Part shown: in pieces, positions 9,039-16,641 of the stretch
How the letters are laid out: each line of letters begins with the position of its first letter
Numbering within the stretch: position 1 is the stretch's first letter
Source of the DNA: Streptococcus saliviloxodontae
GTDB taxonomy: Bacteria > Bacillota > Bacilli > Lactobacillales > Streptococcaceae
Assembly: GCF_016908655.1 (NCBI RefSeq)
Contig: NZ_JAFBEI010000001.1
Span: forward strand, 31,604 to 95,603
Reading direction: 5' to 3'
Length of the DNA stretch: 64,000 nucleotides
Translations under genes and position numbers: made by a program
The notes under the pieces: generated by a model
The model's database searches: none
Told to the model about the DNA's origin: nothing
Seen by the model: the letters and a program-made list of their open reading frames with translations, nothing else

Positions 9039-10721
9039 TTAGTTATTGTCTGGTGTTAGCACCATAGGGATAATAATTGGTTCACGTTCAGTCTTTTCAT
9101 AGAGGAAAGGACGAAGAGCGTTAACAATAGCACCATTGACAGACTGGATGCTGGCATCCTTATTCTTGAGAGCGATCCGAATAGCGTTGAAAAGCACGCG
9201 TTGGCTTTCACGAATGAGATCGCCAGATTCACGCATGTAGATGAATCCTCGGCTGAGGATATCTGGTCCTGCAAGAATCATTTTTGATTTGAAATCAACT
9301 GTTGCAACAGCTAGAACGACACCATCTTCTGAGAGATCACGTCGATCGCGAAGAACTGCCGCTCCGATATCGCCGATACCGTTACCGTCAACGTAAATAT
9401 CTTGTGCATTGAAATGACCAGAGATACGGGCAGAGTCTTTAGTGAGGGCGAGGACATCACCGTTTTCCATGATGAAGATGTTATCCTTTTCAACCCCTGT
9501 ATCAACGGCAAGTCCGGCATGGACTTTTTGCATGCGATACTCACCGTGAACTGGCATGAAGTACTTCGGCTTAATTAAGCGGAGCATCAATTTTTGCTCT
9601 TGTTGTCCACCGTGACCTGAGGTGTGGATATTATTAATTTTACCATGGATAACATCAACGCCAGCTTCTTGAATGGTGTTAATCAATTTGTTAACACTTG
9701 TGGTGTTACCAGGAATTGGGCTTGATGAGAAGATAACTGTATCACCTGGCTGTAGTGTGACTTGGCGGTGTGTTCCATTGGCAATACGTGCTAGCGCAGC
9801 CATTGATTCACCCTGTGATCCTGTACACATGATTAGAATCTCACTGGCGTGGTATTCTTTAATCTCGTTGGGTTCGATGAAGGTTCCTTTTGGAACTTTT
9901 ATATAACCAAGTTCAATACCGTTAACAATAGCTTTCTCCATAGATCGTCCGAAAACAGCAATTTTACGTCCGGTTTTAACAGCAGCTTCTGCAGCTTGTT
10001 GGAGACGGAAGATGTTTGAAGCAAAGGATGCAAATATGATACGTCCTTGGATGCCTTCGATGATCTTCATAATGGATTGTCCGACGACTTTTTCTGAGTT
10101 GGTAAAGGTCGGTACCTCAGCATTTGTTGAGTCTGATAGTAGACAGAGGACTCCTTCCTCACCTAGGGCTGCCATGCGGTGAAGGTCAGCAGGTTCTCCA
10201 ACTGGAGTGAAGTCAAATTTGAAGTCACCAGTACAGACAATTTTCCCTTGAGGTGTGTGGATAACGATTCCTAGAGGCTCTGGAATCGAGTGAGTTGTGC
10301 GGAAGAAAGTTACACTTAGATTTTTGAAGGTTAACTCAGTATTGTGATTGATTTCATAAAGTGTAGCATCTCGTAAAAGTCCGTGCTCTTCGAGTTTTCC
10401 TTTGATTAGCGCCAGAGCTAGTGGTCCTGCGTAAATAGGGATATTAGCCTGTTTGAGAAGGAAAGGAATACCACCGATGTGGTCTTCGTGACCGTGGGTG
10501 ATGACAAGAGCCTTGATACGATCAATGTTTTCAACGATGTAAGAATAATCAGGGATAACATAGTCGATACCTAAGAGGTCATCTTCTGGGAATTTGATAC
10601 CAGCATCTACGATGATAATTTCATCTTGGTATTCGATACCGTAAGTATTTTTACCGATTTCTCCCAGACCACCAATCGCATAAACCCCAACTTCTTCAGG
10701 TTTAAGATTGATATTACTCAT
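9039..10721 (-). CDS. rnjA: Ribonuclease J1
   Basis: A 560-residue metallo-beta-lactamase/beta-CASP ribonuclease with endonuclease and 5'-3' exonuclease activity, central to mRNA decay and RNA maturation. The zinc-binding motif [10 protein letters not shown] lies near residue 75, and beta-CASP motifs ([13 protein letters not shown]) follow. J1 is preferred over J2 because of the length and because rpoY directly precedes it, the order found in Firmicutes rnjA loci. The gap to rpoY is 19 bp and the two share a promoter. It ends at a bidirectional terminator. Confidence 0.93.
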   Translation of the reverse strand: MSNINLKPEEVGVYAIGGLGEIGKNTYGIEYQDEIIIVDAGIKFPEDDLLGIDYVIPDYSYIVENIDRIKALVITHGHEDHIGGIPFLLKQANIPIYAGPLALALIKGKLEEHGLLRDATLYEINHNTELTFKNLSVTFFRTTHSIPEPLGIVIHTPQGKIVCTGDFKFDFTPVGEPADLHRMAALGEEGVLCLLSDSTNAEVPTFTNSEKVVGQSIMKIIEGIQGRIIFASFASNIFRLQQAAEAAVKTGRKIAVFGRSMEKAIVNGIELGYIKVPKGTFIEPNEIKEYHASEILIMCTGSQGESMAALARIANGTHRQVTLQPGDTVIFSSSPIPGNTTSVNKLINTIQEAGVDVIHGKINNIHTSGHGGQQEQKLMLRLIKPKYFMPVHGEYRMQKVHAGLAVDTGVEKDNIFIMENGDVLALTKDSARISGHFNAQDIYVDGNGIGDIGAAVLRDRRDLSEDGVVLAVATVDFKSKMILAGPDILSRGFIYMRESGDLIRESQRVLFNAIRIALKNKDASIQSVNGAIVNALRPFLYEKTEREPIIIPMVLTPDNN

Positions 10722-10740
10722 AAAAGATAGGGTTCCTTTC

Positions 10741-10971
10741 TTAGAGTTCTGTTAGTTCGAAGGCACCAGTTTCCTTTTCGTATTCGAGGTGTTTATCTGA
10801 GAGAAGCTCGATAAATTCAATGTTATAGGCTGTTTTTTCTTCGACGAGTTTACGTGCTTTGATGCGTCCTTCTAATTCTTGATCAGCATCAATATCAAGG
10901 TAAAGTGCCTTAGTTAGTTCGCGACGTGGGTTACGTGTTTTTGTTTCTTGGTAGAAAACTTTATAAATCAT
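10741..10971 (-). CDS. rpoY: RNA polymerase epsilon subunit (DUF1447)
   Basis: A 76-residue small subunit of Firmicutes RNA polymerase (YkzG in Bacillus). The start was set at the ATG at 10971, which has AAAGGAACACC directly upstream; a longer in-frame start at 11034 has no such site. The protein is acidic with the family pattern ([19 protein letters not shown]). It is first in a two-gene run with rnjA. An extended -10 (TGGTATAAT on the minus strand, near 11135) likely drives both. Confidence 0.9.
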   Translation of the reverse strand: MIYKVFYQETKTRNPRRELTKALYLDIDADQELEGRIKARKLVEEKTAYNIEFIELLSDKHLEYEKETGAFELTEL

Positions 10972-11208
10972 GGTGTTCCTTTCTGATATGAAGATTGTCT
11001 TCGAGATATGATCATGGCTAATCCAAATCATCAAAAAACAGTTAAAAGGATAGCTAGACTGCTATTTTTAACTAGAAAATATGAAATTTTTAAGAGTAGT
11101 GGCCTTAGCCTTGATTCGTTTACAATTACTAAAATTATACCATATTGTGGCACTTTGGAAAAGGAAATGCTAGAAAAACTTGAGGAATGTTCGCCCTTAT
11201 GGTTTTAT

Positions 11209-11216
11209 GCTATAAT
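11209..11216 (+). promoter_or_regulatory. tsaB-rimI-tsaD promoter (extended -10)
   Basis: TATAAT at 11211-11216 preceded by TGC, 35 bp before the tsaB start. No good -35 was found, as is common for extended -10 promoters. Confidence 0.6.
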
Positions 11217-11251
11217 AGGTAAGACAAAATTCGGATAAAGGAAAGGTCACG

Positions 11252-11935
11252 ATGAATATTTTAGCCTTTGACACATCAAGTCAAGCCCTTGCGATAGCGC
11301 TCTATCGAGATGAGGTTTTACTTGGTGAACTCACTATAAACGTTAAGAAGAACCATAGTATCTCCCTTATGCCAAGTATTGACTACTTGGTATCAACTTG
11401 CGATTTGACCCCACAAGATCTTAATCGTATTGTGGTGGCAGAAGGTCCAGGGTCTTACACAGGGCTTCGTATGGCAGTAGCGACTGCTAAGACTTTGGCT
11501 TACGCCCTTAAGATTGACTTGGTAGGAGTGTCTAGTCTCGCTGCTCTGACGGATGTGGCATTCGATGGTTTAATTGTTCCATTGATAGATGCACGCCGCA
11601 ATAATGCCTACGTTGGTTTTTATGAAAATGGAAGAAGCATTAGCCCAGACCGTCATGCCAGTCTTGATACCATTTTGGAAGAGGTCAAAGGACGTGATAA
11701 GGTCATGTTTGTTGGAGAAGTGGTCAATTTCCGCCAGCAGATTGAGGAAGTAATGGCACAGGCTCATATCAAAGAAACCTTGCCATCAGCTAGACTTCTG
11801 GTTGCACTTGGTAAGGACAAGGAACCTGATGATGTGGATGCCTTTTTGCCTAATTACTTGAAAAAAGTTGAGGCAGAGGAAAATTGGCTCAAAACGCATG
11901 AAGAAGGCTCGTCCGACTATATCAAGAGGGTTTAA
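11252..11935 (+). CDS. tsaB: tRNA threonylcarbamoyladenosine biosynthesis protein TsaB
   Basis: A 227-residue ASKHA-fold partner of TsaD in the complex that transfers threonylcarbamoyl to A37 of ANN-decoding tRNAs. The N-terminal phosphate loop (ILAFDTSSQALAIAL) and the GPGSYTGLR motif at about residue 65 are typical. It has no catalytic role of its own and serves as a scaffold. It is the first gene of a tight run with rimI (2 bp gap) and tsaD. Confidence 0.95.
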   Translation: MNILAFDTSSQALAIALYRDEVLLGELTINVKKNHSISLMPSIDYLVSTCDLTPQDLNRIVVAEGPGSYTGLRMAVATAKTLAYALKIDLVGVSSLAALTDVAFDGLIVPLIDARRNNAYVGFYENGRSISPDRHASLDTILEEVKGRDKVMFVGEVVNFRQQIEEVMAQAHIKETLPSARLLVALGKDKEPDDVDAFLPNYLKKVEAEENWLKTHEEGSSDYIKRV

Positions 11936-11937
11936 TC

Positions 11938-12354
11938 ATGCTGACAGAAGACTATGTGAGAGCAACTTTCGCTATTTTAGAAGACGTTTATGGTAACTCT
12001 CCTTGGAATCTGGAACAGATTGGCAGAGACTTTGAGCAGGATAATACGGATTACTTTTTTGTGTCTGACAGAGATGAGATTGTTGGTTTTTTAGCCATTC
12101 AAAATCTTGTTGGTGAGCTTGAAATCACCAATATTGCTGTTCTAAGAGCCTATCAAGGCCAAGGCTACGCTGATAAGCTCATGCAGCATTTGGCTGAGAG
12201 AAATGAAACGATTTTCTTAGAGGTGCGTGCGTCAAATAAAGCGGCGCAAGCCCTTTACCAAAAACATGGTTTCGAGGTCATCGGGCAGCGCAAGGACTAT
12301 TACCATGAGCCAAAGGAAGATGCCTTGCTGATGCAGCGTAAAGGAAATAAATAA
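11938..12354 (+). CDS. rimI: Ribosomal protein S18 alanine N-acetyltransferase family (RimI)
   Basis: A 138-residue GNAT acetyltransferase. The acetyl-CoA loop reads [12 protein letters not shown] (about residues 67-78), and the C-terminal part has the usual [13 protein letters not shown]. The family acetylates the N-terminus of S18 in E. coli; substrates in streptococci are less certain. It sits between tsaB and tsaD, a standard arrangement, and its stop codon overlaps the tsaD start. Confidence 0.9.
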   Translation: MLTEDYVRATFAILEDVYGNSPWNLEQIGRDFEQDNTDYFFVSDRDEIVGFLAIQNLVGELEITNIAVLRAYQGQGYADKLMQHLAERNETIFLEVRASNKAAQALYQKHGFEVIGQRKDYYHEPKEDALLMQRKGNK

Positions 12355-13379
12355 TGAAACAGAATATGACAGATAGATATTTATTGGCAATCGAGTCGTC
12401 GTGTGATGAGACCAGTGTTGCCGTTTTGAAAAATGATAAGGAACTGCTGAGCAATATCATTGCCAGTCAGGTGGAGAGCCACAAGCGGTTTGGTGGCGTG
12501 GTGCCTGAGGTTGCCAGTCGCCATCACGTTGAAGTTATCACAACTTGTATCGAGGATGCTCTGCGTGAGGCAGGGATTGAAGCTAATCAGCTAGAAGCAG
12601 TGGCTGTGACTTACGGACCAGGGCTAGTCGGAGCGCTTTTGGTGGGAATGGCTGCGGCGAAAGCCTTTGCTTGGGCTAATAACTTGCCACTTATTCCTGT
12701 CAACCACATGGCTGGTCACTTGATGGCAGCGCGTGAGGTTAAGGAATTGACCTACCCACTGATGGCTCTTTTGGTGTCTGGAGGACATACAGAGCTGGTT
12801 TACGTGACAGAGCCAGGAAATTATCATATCGTTGGTGAGACGCGTGACGATGCTGTTGGAGAGGCTTATGACAAGGTTGGTCGTGTTATGGGCTTGACCT
12901 ATCCAGCGGGTCGTGAGATTGATGAACTCGCTCATAAGGGGCAAGATGTCTATGATTTCCCACGTGCCATGATCAAGGAAGACCATTTGGAATTTTCATT
13001 TTCAGGTTTAAAATCAGCTTTTATCAATTTACACCATAATGCAGAACAAAAAGGAGAGGCGCTTGTCTTGGAGGACTTATGTGCTTCTTTCCAAGCTGCA
13101 GTTTTGGATATTTTGCTAGCTAAAACCAAGAAAGCTTTGGAGAAGTACCCTGTGGAAACCTTGGTGGTTGCAGGTGGTGTTGCGGCTAATCAGGGCTTGC
13201 GTGAACGTCTTGCAGAGGAAATCACAGATGTTGACGTGATTATCCCGCCACTACGTCTCTGTGGCGACAATGCAGGTATGATTGCCCTTGCGGCTGCGGT
13301 GGAACGTGATAAGGGACATTTTGCAGGTTTTGACCTCAATGCTAAGCCTAGTCTTGCTTTTTCAACGTACGAAGGCTAG
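12354..13379 (+). CDS. tsaD: tRNA N6-threonylcarbamoyladenosine transferase TsaD
   Basis: A 341-residue Kae1/Gcp ATPase that forms t6A37 on tRNA together with TsaB and TsaE. The metal-binding motif NHMAGH is near residue 117; SSCDET at the N-terminus and the [10 protein letters not shown] loop near the C-terminus complete the ASKHA fold. The start overlaps the rimI stop codon (TAATG), implying translational coupling; an internal ATG at codon 5 is also possible. A terminator follows at 13431. Confidence 0.96.
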   Translation: MKQNMTDRYLLAIESSCDETSVAVLKNDKELLSNIIASQVESHKRFGGVVPEVASRHHVEVITTCIEDALREAGIEANQLEAVAVTYGPGLVGALLVGMAAAKAFAWANNLPLIPVNHMAGHLMAAREVKELTYPLMALLVSGGHTELVYVTEPGNYHIVGETRDDAVGEAYDKVGRVMGLTYPAGREIDELAHKGQDVYDFPRAMIKEDHLEFSFSGLKSAFINLHHNAEQKGEALVLEDLCASFQAAVLDILLAKTKKALEKYPVETLVVAGGVAANQGLRERLAEEITDVDVIIPPLRLCGDNAGMIALAAAVERDKGHFAGFDLNAKPSLAFSTYEG

Positions 13380-13430
13380 AGAGCTTGTTAAAACTTTGGG
13401 ATCTAACATTAGTTAATCTGATAGATAAGT

Positions 13431-13462
13431 CATCCTTTTGACCTTTTCAAAAGGGTGTTTTT
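13431..13462 (+). terminator. Terminator after tsaD
   Basis: Stem CATCCTTTTGA / TCAAAAGGGTG followed by GTTTTTAAA. It overlaps the upstream extension of the azlC frame, which supports the later azlC start. Confidence 0.75.
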
Positions 13463-13514
13463 AAACCTAATAGGTTTAGTCTATGAACCAACAAAACATT
13501 TAGATAGGAAAATG

Positions 13515-14219
13515 ATGACAATAGAAAAAAATGCGTTTAAGGATGGCGTCAAAGCTTCTCTACCGACAGCTTTAGGTTATGTATCCATTGGTATTGCCTG
13601 TGGTGTTGTTGGGGCTAGTTCGGGCTTGAGCCCTTTGCAGATGGGGTTGATGAGCGCCATGATTTATGCGGGCTCTGCTCAGTTTGCCTTTTGTGCTCTG
13701 GTGGTATCGGGAGCTGACCTTCCCTTGTTGGTAGTGACTGTTTTTTTAATTAATTTGAGAAATTTTCTCATGAGCCTACATGCAACGACGGTCTTTCCTA
13801 AGGTCTCTATCTGGCATGGTATTGGTATTGGTACACTCATCACTGATGAGAGTTATGGTGTTATGCTTAATGAATCTTTACGAACTAAGGAAATCAGCCC
13901 TTTTTGGATGCATGGTAACAATCTAGCTGGTTATATCACTTGGGTGGTTTCGGTTTATTTGGCAACGATTTTAGGTGCTTATATCCCTGACCCTAAGATT
14001 TTTGGCTTGGATTTTGCTTTGGTGGCCATGTTTGTTTCTATTTTTGAGTCTCAATTAGCGGCGATGCTACAGTTGTTAGCTAAGCAAAAGCTATTTTTGA
14101 TTTTAGCAGCAGTTACGGTGTCCTATGTATTGTTGCTTCTTGTTGTTTCATCATCAGTTGCTGTTTTAGGAGCAACGTTTATTGGCTGTTTTGTGGGGGT
14201 TCTTTTAGATGACAAATGA
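13515..14219 (+). CDS. azlC: Branched-chain amino acid exporter, large subunit AzlC
   Basis: A 234-residue polytopic membrane protein of the AzlC family, about six or seven hydrophobic segments. With AzlD it exports branched-chain amino acids and analogues such as azaleucine. Recognisable stretches are ASLPTALGYVSIGIACG and AQFAFCAL. Two adjacent ATG codons (13512, 13515) follow a weak AGGAA; the second has better spacing. The frame opens further upstream but runs through a terminator. It overlaps azlD by 11 bp. Confidence 0.88.
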   Translation: MTIEKNAFKDGVKASLPTALGYVSIGIACGVVGASSGLSPLQMGLMSAMIYAGSAQFAFCALVVSGADLPLLVVTVFLINLRNFLMSLHATTVFPKVSIWHGIGIGTLITDESYGVMLNESLRTKEISPFWMHGNNLAGYITWVVSVYLATILGAYIPDPKIFGLDFALVAMFVSIFESQLAAMLQLLAKQKLFLILAAVTVSYVLLLLVVSSSVAVLGATFIGCFVGVLLDDK

Positions 14220-14532
14220 GATGATTTATGTCGCAATCGTATTGGGTGCCTTGGTAACCTGGTTACCTCGAATCGCTCCTTTTATCCTGACCAAGTACAA
14301 GGGGTTACCAGATATTGTCTTACGTTTTTTGAATTACTTACCCATCACCATTATCTTTGCATTGACCTTATCAAGTGTATTTGAAGAAAAAGCTGGTGCT
14401 TTACCAAGTATCAAATGGTTAGAGCTGTTAGCTATTTTTCCTACTTTTTGGGTAGCAGCTAGGACGAAAAATATCCTCTTAGCTGTTGTGACGGGAGTAG
14501 TGCTAATGGCAGGTTTGCGTTTCTTCTTTTAA
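14209..14532 (+). CDS. azlD: Branched-chain amino acid exporter, small subunit AzlD
   Basis: A 107-residue membrane protein with three to four hydrophobic segments and the family stretch TWLPRIAPF. It works as the small partner of AzlC. The start lies inside the azlC coding end, so translation of the two is probably coupled. Length is normal for the family. Confidence 0.87.
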   Translation: MTNEMIYVAIVLGALVTWLPRIAPFILTKYKGLPDIVLRFLNYLPITIIFALTLSSVFEEKAGALPSIKWLELLAIFPTFWVAARTKNILLAVVTGVVLMAGLRFFF

Positions 14533-14575
14533 CTATGTTATACTAACAGCAATTAGAAAAACAAGAGGTATTGAC

Positions 14576-15601
14576 ATGATTCACTTTGAAAATGATTATA
14601 ACGAAGGTATTCATCCAGAGTTGTTAAAAACGCTGGTAGAGACTAATGAAGAAAATCTATCTGGTTATGGAACAGATACTTATACACAGGAAGCTGTGGA
14701 AAAGATTCGTCAGGCAACCAATTGTCCACAGGCTCAGGTGCAGTTTTTAACAGGCGGGACGCAGACCAATCAAGTTGTCATTAATAGTCTCTTAGCCTCT
14801 TATGAGGGGGTTATCGCTGCTGAGACTGGGCACATTTCGACCCATGAAGCTGGAGCTATCGAGTTTTCAGGTCACAAGGTGCTAACGCTACCACATGAAA
14901 ATGGTAAGATCAAAGCGGCTGATGTGGCAGCCTATCTGGCAGATTTTTACGCAGATGGCAACCACGAGCATATGGTCTTTCCAGGTATGGTTTACATTTC
15001 GCATCCGACTGAGTATGGCGCTCTTTACACCAAGGCTGAGTTGCAGGAGCTCTCTGAGCTTTGTGACCAGTATGAGATTCCTCTCTTCATGGATGGCGCC
15101 CGCCTAGGCTATGCCCTCGGTTCGCCAGAGACTGATGTGACTTTGGAGACAATCGCAGAGCTTTGCCACGTCTTTTACATCGGCGGTACCAAGCTGGGTG
15201 CCCTTATTGGAGAAGCTGTTGTCTTCACTAAACATAATATGCCTAAGCATTTCACGCCGATTGTCAAACAGCACGGTGCCCTAGTAGCCAAAGGAAGAAT
15301 TTTTGGTCTTCAGTTCAGTCGTTTCTTCACGGATAATCTTTATGTGGAAATCGGTCGTAAGGCTGTTGCTCAGGCTGAGGAGCTCAAGGCTATCTTACGT
15401 GACAAAGGTTACCGTTTTTATTACGCCTCACCAACCAATCAGCAATTTATCATTGTGGAAAACAGTCAGCTGGAAGAACTCGCTCAAAAGCTAGCTTATA
15501 GTTTTTGGGAAAAATACGATGATGAGCACACTATTATCCGTCTAGCGACCTCATGGTCAACGACAGACCAAGATTTGGCAGCATTGAGAGAGGTTTTGTA
15601 G
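14576..15601 (+). CDS. Low-specificity L-threonine aldolase family protein (PLP enzyme)
   Basis: A 341-residue fold-type I PLP enzyme that would split L-threonine or allo-threonine into glycine and acetaldehyde. The PLP lysine is probably in IGGTKLGAL (about residue 203), with the cofactor-aspartate region LFMDGARLGYAL before it. The family (beta-eliminating lyase-related, COG2008) also includes enzymes acting on other beta-hydroxy amino acids. An extended -10 (TGTTATACT, to 14544) and AAGAGG precede the ATG. A GNAT gene follows after 3 bp. Confidence 0.88.
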   Translation: MIHFENDYNEGIHPELLKTLVETNEENLSGYGTDTYTQEAVEKIRQATNCPQAQVQFLTGGTQTNQVVINSLLASYEGVIAAETGHISTHEAGAIEFSGHKVLTLPHENGKIKAADVAAYLADFYADGNHEHMVFPGMVYISHPTEYGALYTKAELQELSELCDQYEIPLFMDGARLGYALGSPETDVTLETIAELCHVFYIGGTKLGALIGEAVVFTKHNMPKHFTPIVKQHGALVAKGRIFGLQFSRFFTDNLYVEIGRKAVAQAEELKAILRDKGYRFYYASPTNQQFIIVENSQLEELAQKLAYSFWEKYDDEHTIIRLATSWSTTDQDLAALREVL

Positions 15602-15604
15602 TCA

Positions 15605-16075
15605 ATGGTAACTGTTACAGTATTTGAAAAAGAGGACAATCAAGCGGTTAGTGACCTGATTTTGTCCATCCAAAGAGAGGAATTTGGCCTTGCTATTGAC
15701 CTAGATGATCAACCTGATGCAGCCTCTTACCAACAAAAAGGAGGACAGTTTTGGACGGTAAAGACAAAGGAAGGGGCTGTTGTTGCTTGTATTGGTCTTG
15801 TTGCTTTAAAAGATGGAAATGTTGCTCTGAAAAAAATGTTTGTGGCTAAAGCCTATAGACGTTATGGATTAGGACGTTTATTGGTTGATCGTTATTTGAC
15901 TTATTGTCGTGAGCATGCCTTTCAGGCAGTCTTTTTAGGGACGACCGACCGCTTTCAAGCTGCGCAGCAGTTCTATCAAAAAGTTGGCTTTAAGCTAATT
16001 GAAAAAGGCGATTTGCCAGTGGACTTTCCGCTACTAGAAGTGGATAATCGTTATTATTGTTACCAGTTAAACTAA
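15605..16075 (+). CDS. GNAT-family acetyltransferase
   Basis: A 156-residue acetyltransferase with the acetyl-CoA binding motif YRRYGLGRLLVD at about residues 92-103 and a C-terminal QQFYQKVGF. The substrate is unknown. The gene starts 3 bp after the threonine aldolase stop and uses a GAGAGG inside that gene, so the two are cotranscribed. A clear terminator follows. Confidence 0.83.
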   Translation: MVTVTVFEKEDNQAVSDLILSIQREEFGLAIDLDDQPDAASYQQKGGQFWTVKTKEGAVVACIGLVALKDGNVALKKMFVAKAYRRYGLGRLLVDRYLTYCREHAFQAVFLGTTDRFQAAQQFYQKVGFKLIEKGDLPVDFPLLEVDNRYYCYQLN

Positions 16076-16103
16076 AAGAGGTTGGATAGCCAACCTCTTT
16101 TGT
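16074..16103 (+). terminator. Terminator after the acetyltransferase gene
   Basis: A perfect 12-bp stem AAAAGAGGTTGG / CCAACCTCTTTT with a 4-nt loop; usable on both strands, and rpsN2 converges from the other side. Confidence 0.9.
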
Positions 16104-16127
16104 GTGATAAAAACTTTTTTGTCCATT

Positions 16128-16397
16128 CTACCAGCTGGCTTTTTTTACTCCAGGGAGTTGCCCTTTGTGAGCTAGCTTACGGAAATTGATACGGCTAACA
16201 CCGAATTTTCTCATGTAGGCATGAGGGCGTCCATCAATCATATCTCTATTTTTGAGACGGTTGGGATTGGAATCCCTAGGGAGTTTGCGGAGAGCCTCAT
16301 AGTCTCCTTTAGCCTTGAGTTCACGACGGAGGTCTGCGTACTGTTCAATCAGTTTTAGTTGTCGCTCATACCTAGCAATTTTAGATTTTTTTGCCAT
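16128..16397 (-). CDS. rpsN2: Ribosomal protein S14, zinc-independent paralogue
   Basis: An 89-residue S14 of the C-minus type: it has the S14 core ([23 protein letters not shown], in part) but no CXXC pairs, so it needs no zinc. Such paralogues replace the zinc-ribbon S14 (61 aa) in 30S subunits when zinc is scarce. The start is the ATG at 16397, with AAAGGAGAT upstream; the frame opens 20 codons further through the promoter. Two AdcR palindromes flank the promoter, matching zinc repression. It stands alone and is unrelated to its neighbours. Confidence 0.95.
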   Translation of the reverse strand: MAKKSKIARYERQLKLIEQYADLRRELKAKGDYEALRKLPRDSNPNRLKNRDMIDGRPHAYMRKFGVSRINFRKLAHKGQLPGVKKASW

Positions 16398-16432
16398 TTC
16401 TATCTCCTTTAGATACCTTAGTTGTAAAATGA

Positions 16433-16444
16433 TTAACCAGTTAA
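16433..16444 (-). promoter_or_regulatory. AdcR operator, downstream of the rpsN2 promoter
   Basis: TTAACCAGTTAA matches the AdcR consensus TTAACYRGTTAA exactly. It lies between the -10 box and the rpsN2 start codon. Confidence 0.88.
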
Positions 16445-16452
16445 CTATATAT

Positions 16453-16480
16453 ATCATATCATTTTTGAGGAAAAGGTCAA
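16453..16480 (-). promoter_or_regulatory. rpsN2 promoter
   Basis: On the minus strand: TTGACC (16480-16475), 16-bp spacer, TATGAT (16458-16453). It is bracketed by the two AdcR palindromes. Confidence 0.72.
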
Positions 16481-16487
16481 GAAAAAA

Positions 16488-16499
16488 TTAACTGGTTAA
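16488..16499 (-). promoter_or_regulatory. AdcR operator, upstream of the rpsN2 promoter
   Basis: TTAACTGGTTAA matches the AdcR consensus exactly and lies just upstream of the -35 box. Its centre is 55 bp from that of the second site. Confidence 0.88.
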
Positions 16500-16501
16500 T
16501 A

Positions 16502-16536
16502 AAAAACAACCAACTTGTAAATAGTTGGTTGTTTTT
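16502..16536. terminator. Hairpin terminator between pulA and rpsN2
   Basis: A perfect 14-bp stem AAAAACAACCAACT / AGTTGGTTGTTTTT. It would end minus-strand transcripts reading through from pulA, and insulates rpsN2. Confidence 0.8.
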
Positions 16537-16540
16537 CATT

Positions 16541-16640
16541 AGACTTGTTCGGATACCCTGAAATTTGGGACAATAACATTTCACAAACTTATTTGTATCA
16601 GTTATTTTAAAATTAACTCACTTAGTTACCGAACAAGTCT
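16541..16640. repeat. MITE-like 100-bp element with 12-bp terminal inverted repeats
   Basis: AGACTTGTTCGG at 16541-16552 is exactly complementary to CCGAACAAGTCT at 16629-16640. ATT flanks both ends (16538-16540, 16641-16643), a possible 3-bp target duplication. There is no coding capacity. The right end lies one base from the pulA stop codon. It may be a non-autonomous relative of an IS5-type element, which is inference. Confidence 0.62.
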
Positions 16641-16641
16641 A

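Noticed and set aside
11008..11238. A 76-codon open frame between rpoY and tsaB on the plus strand
   Set aside because: It overlaps the rpoY promoter on the other strand and the tsaB -10 box, has no ribosome-binding site and resembles no family I know.
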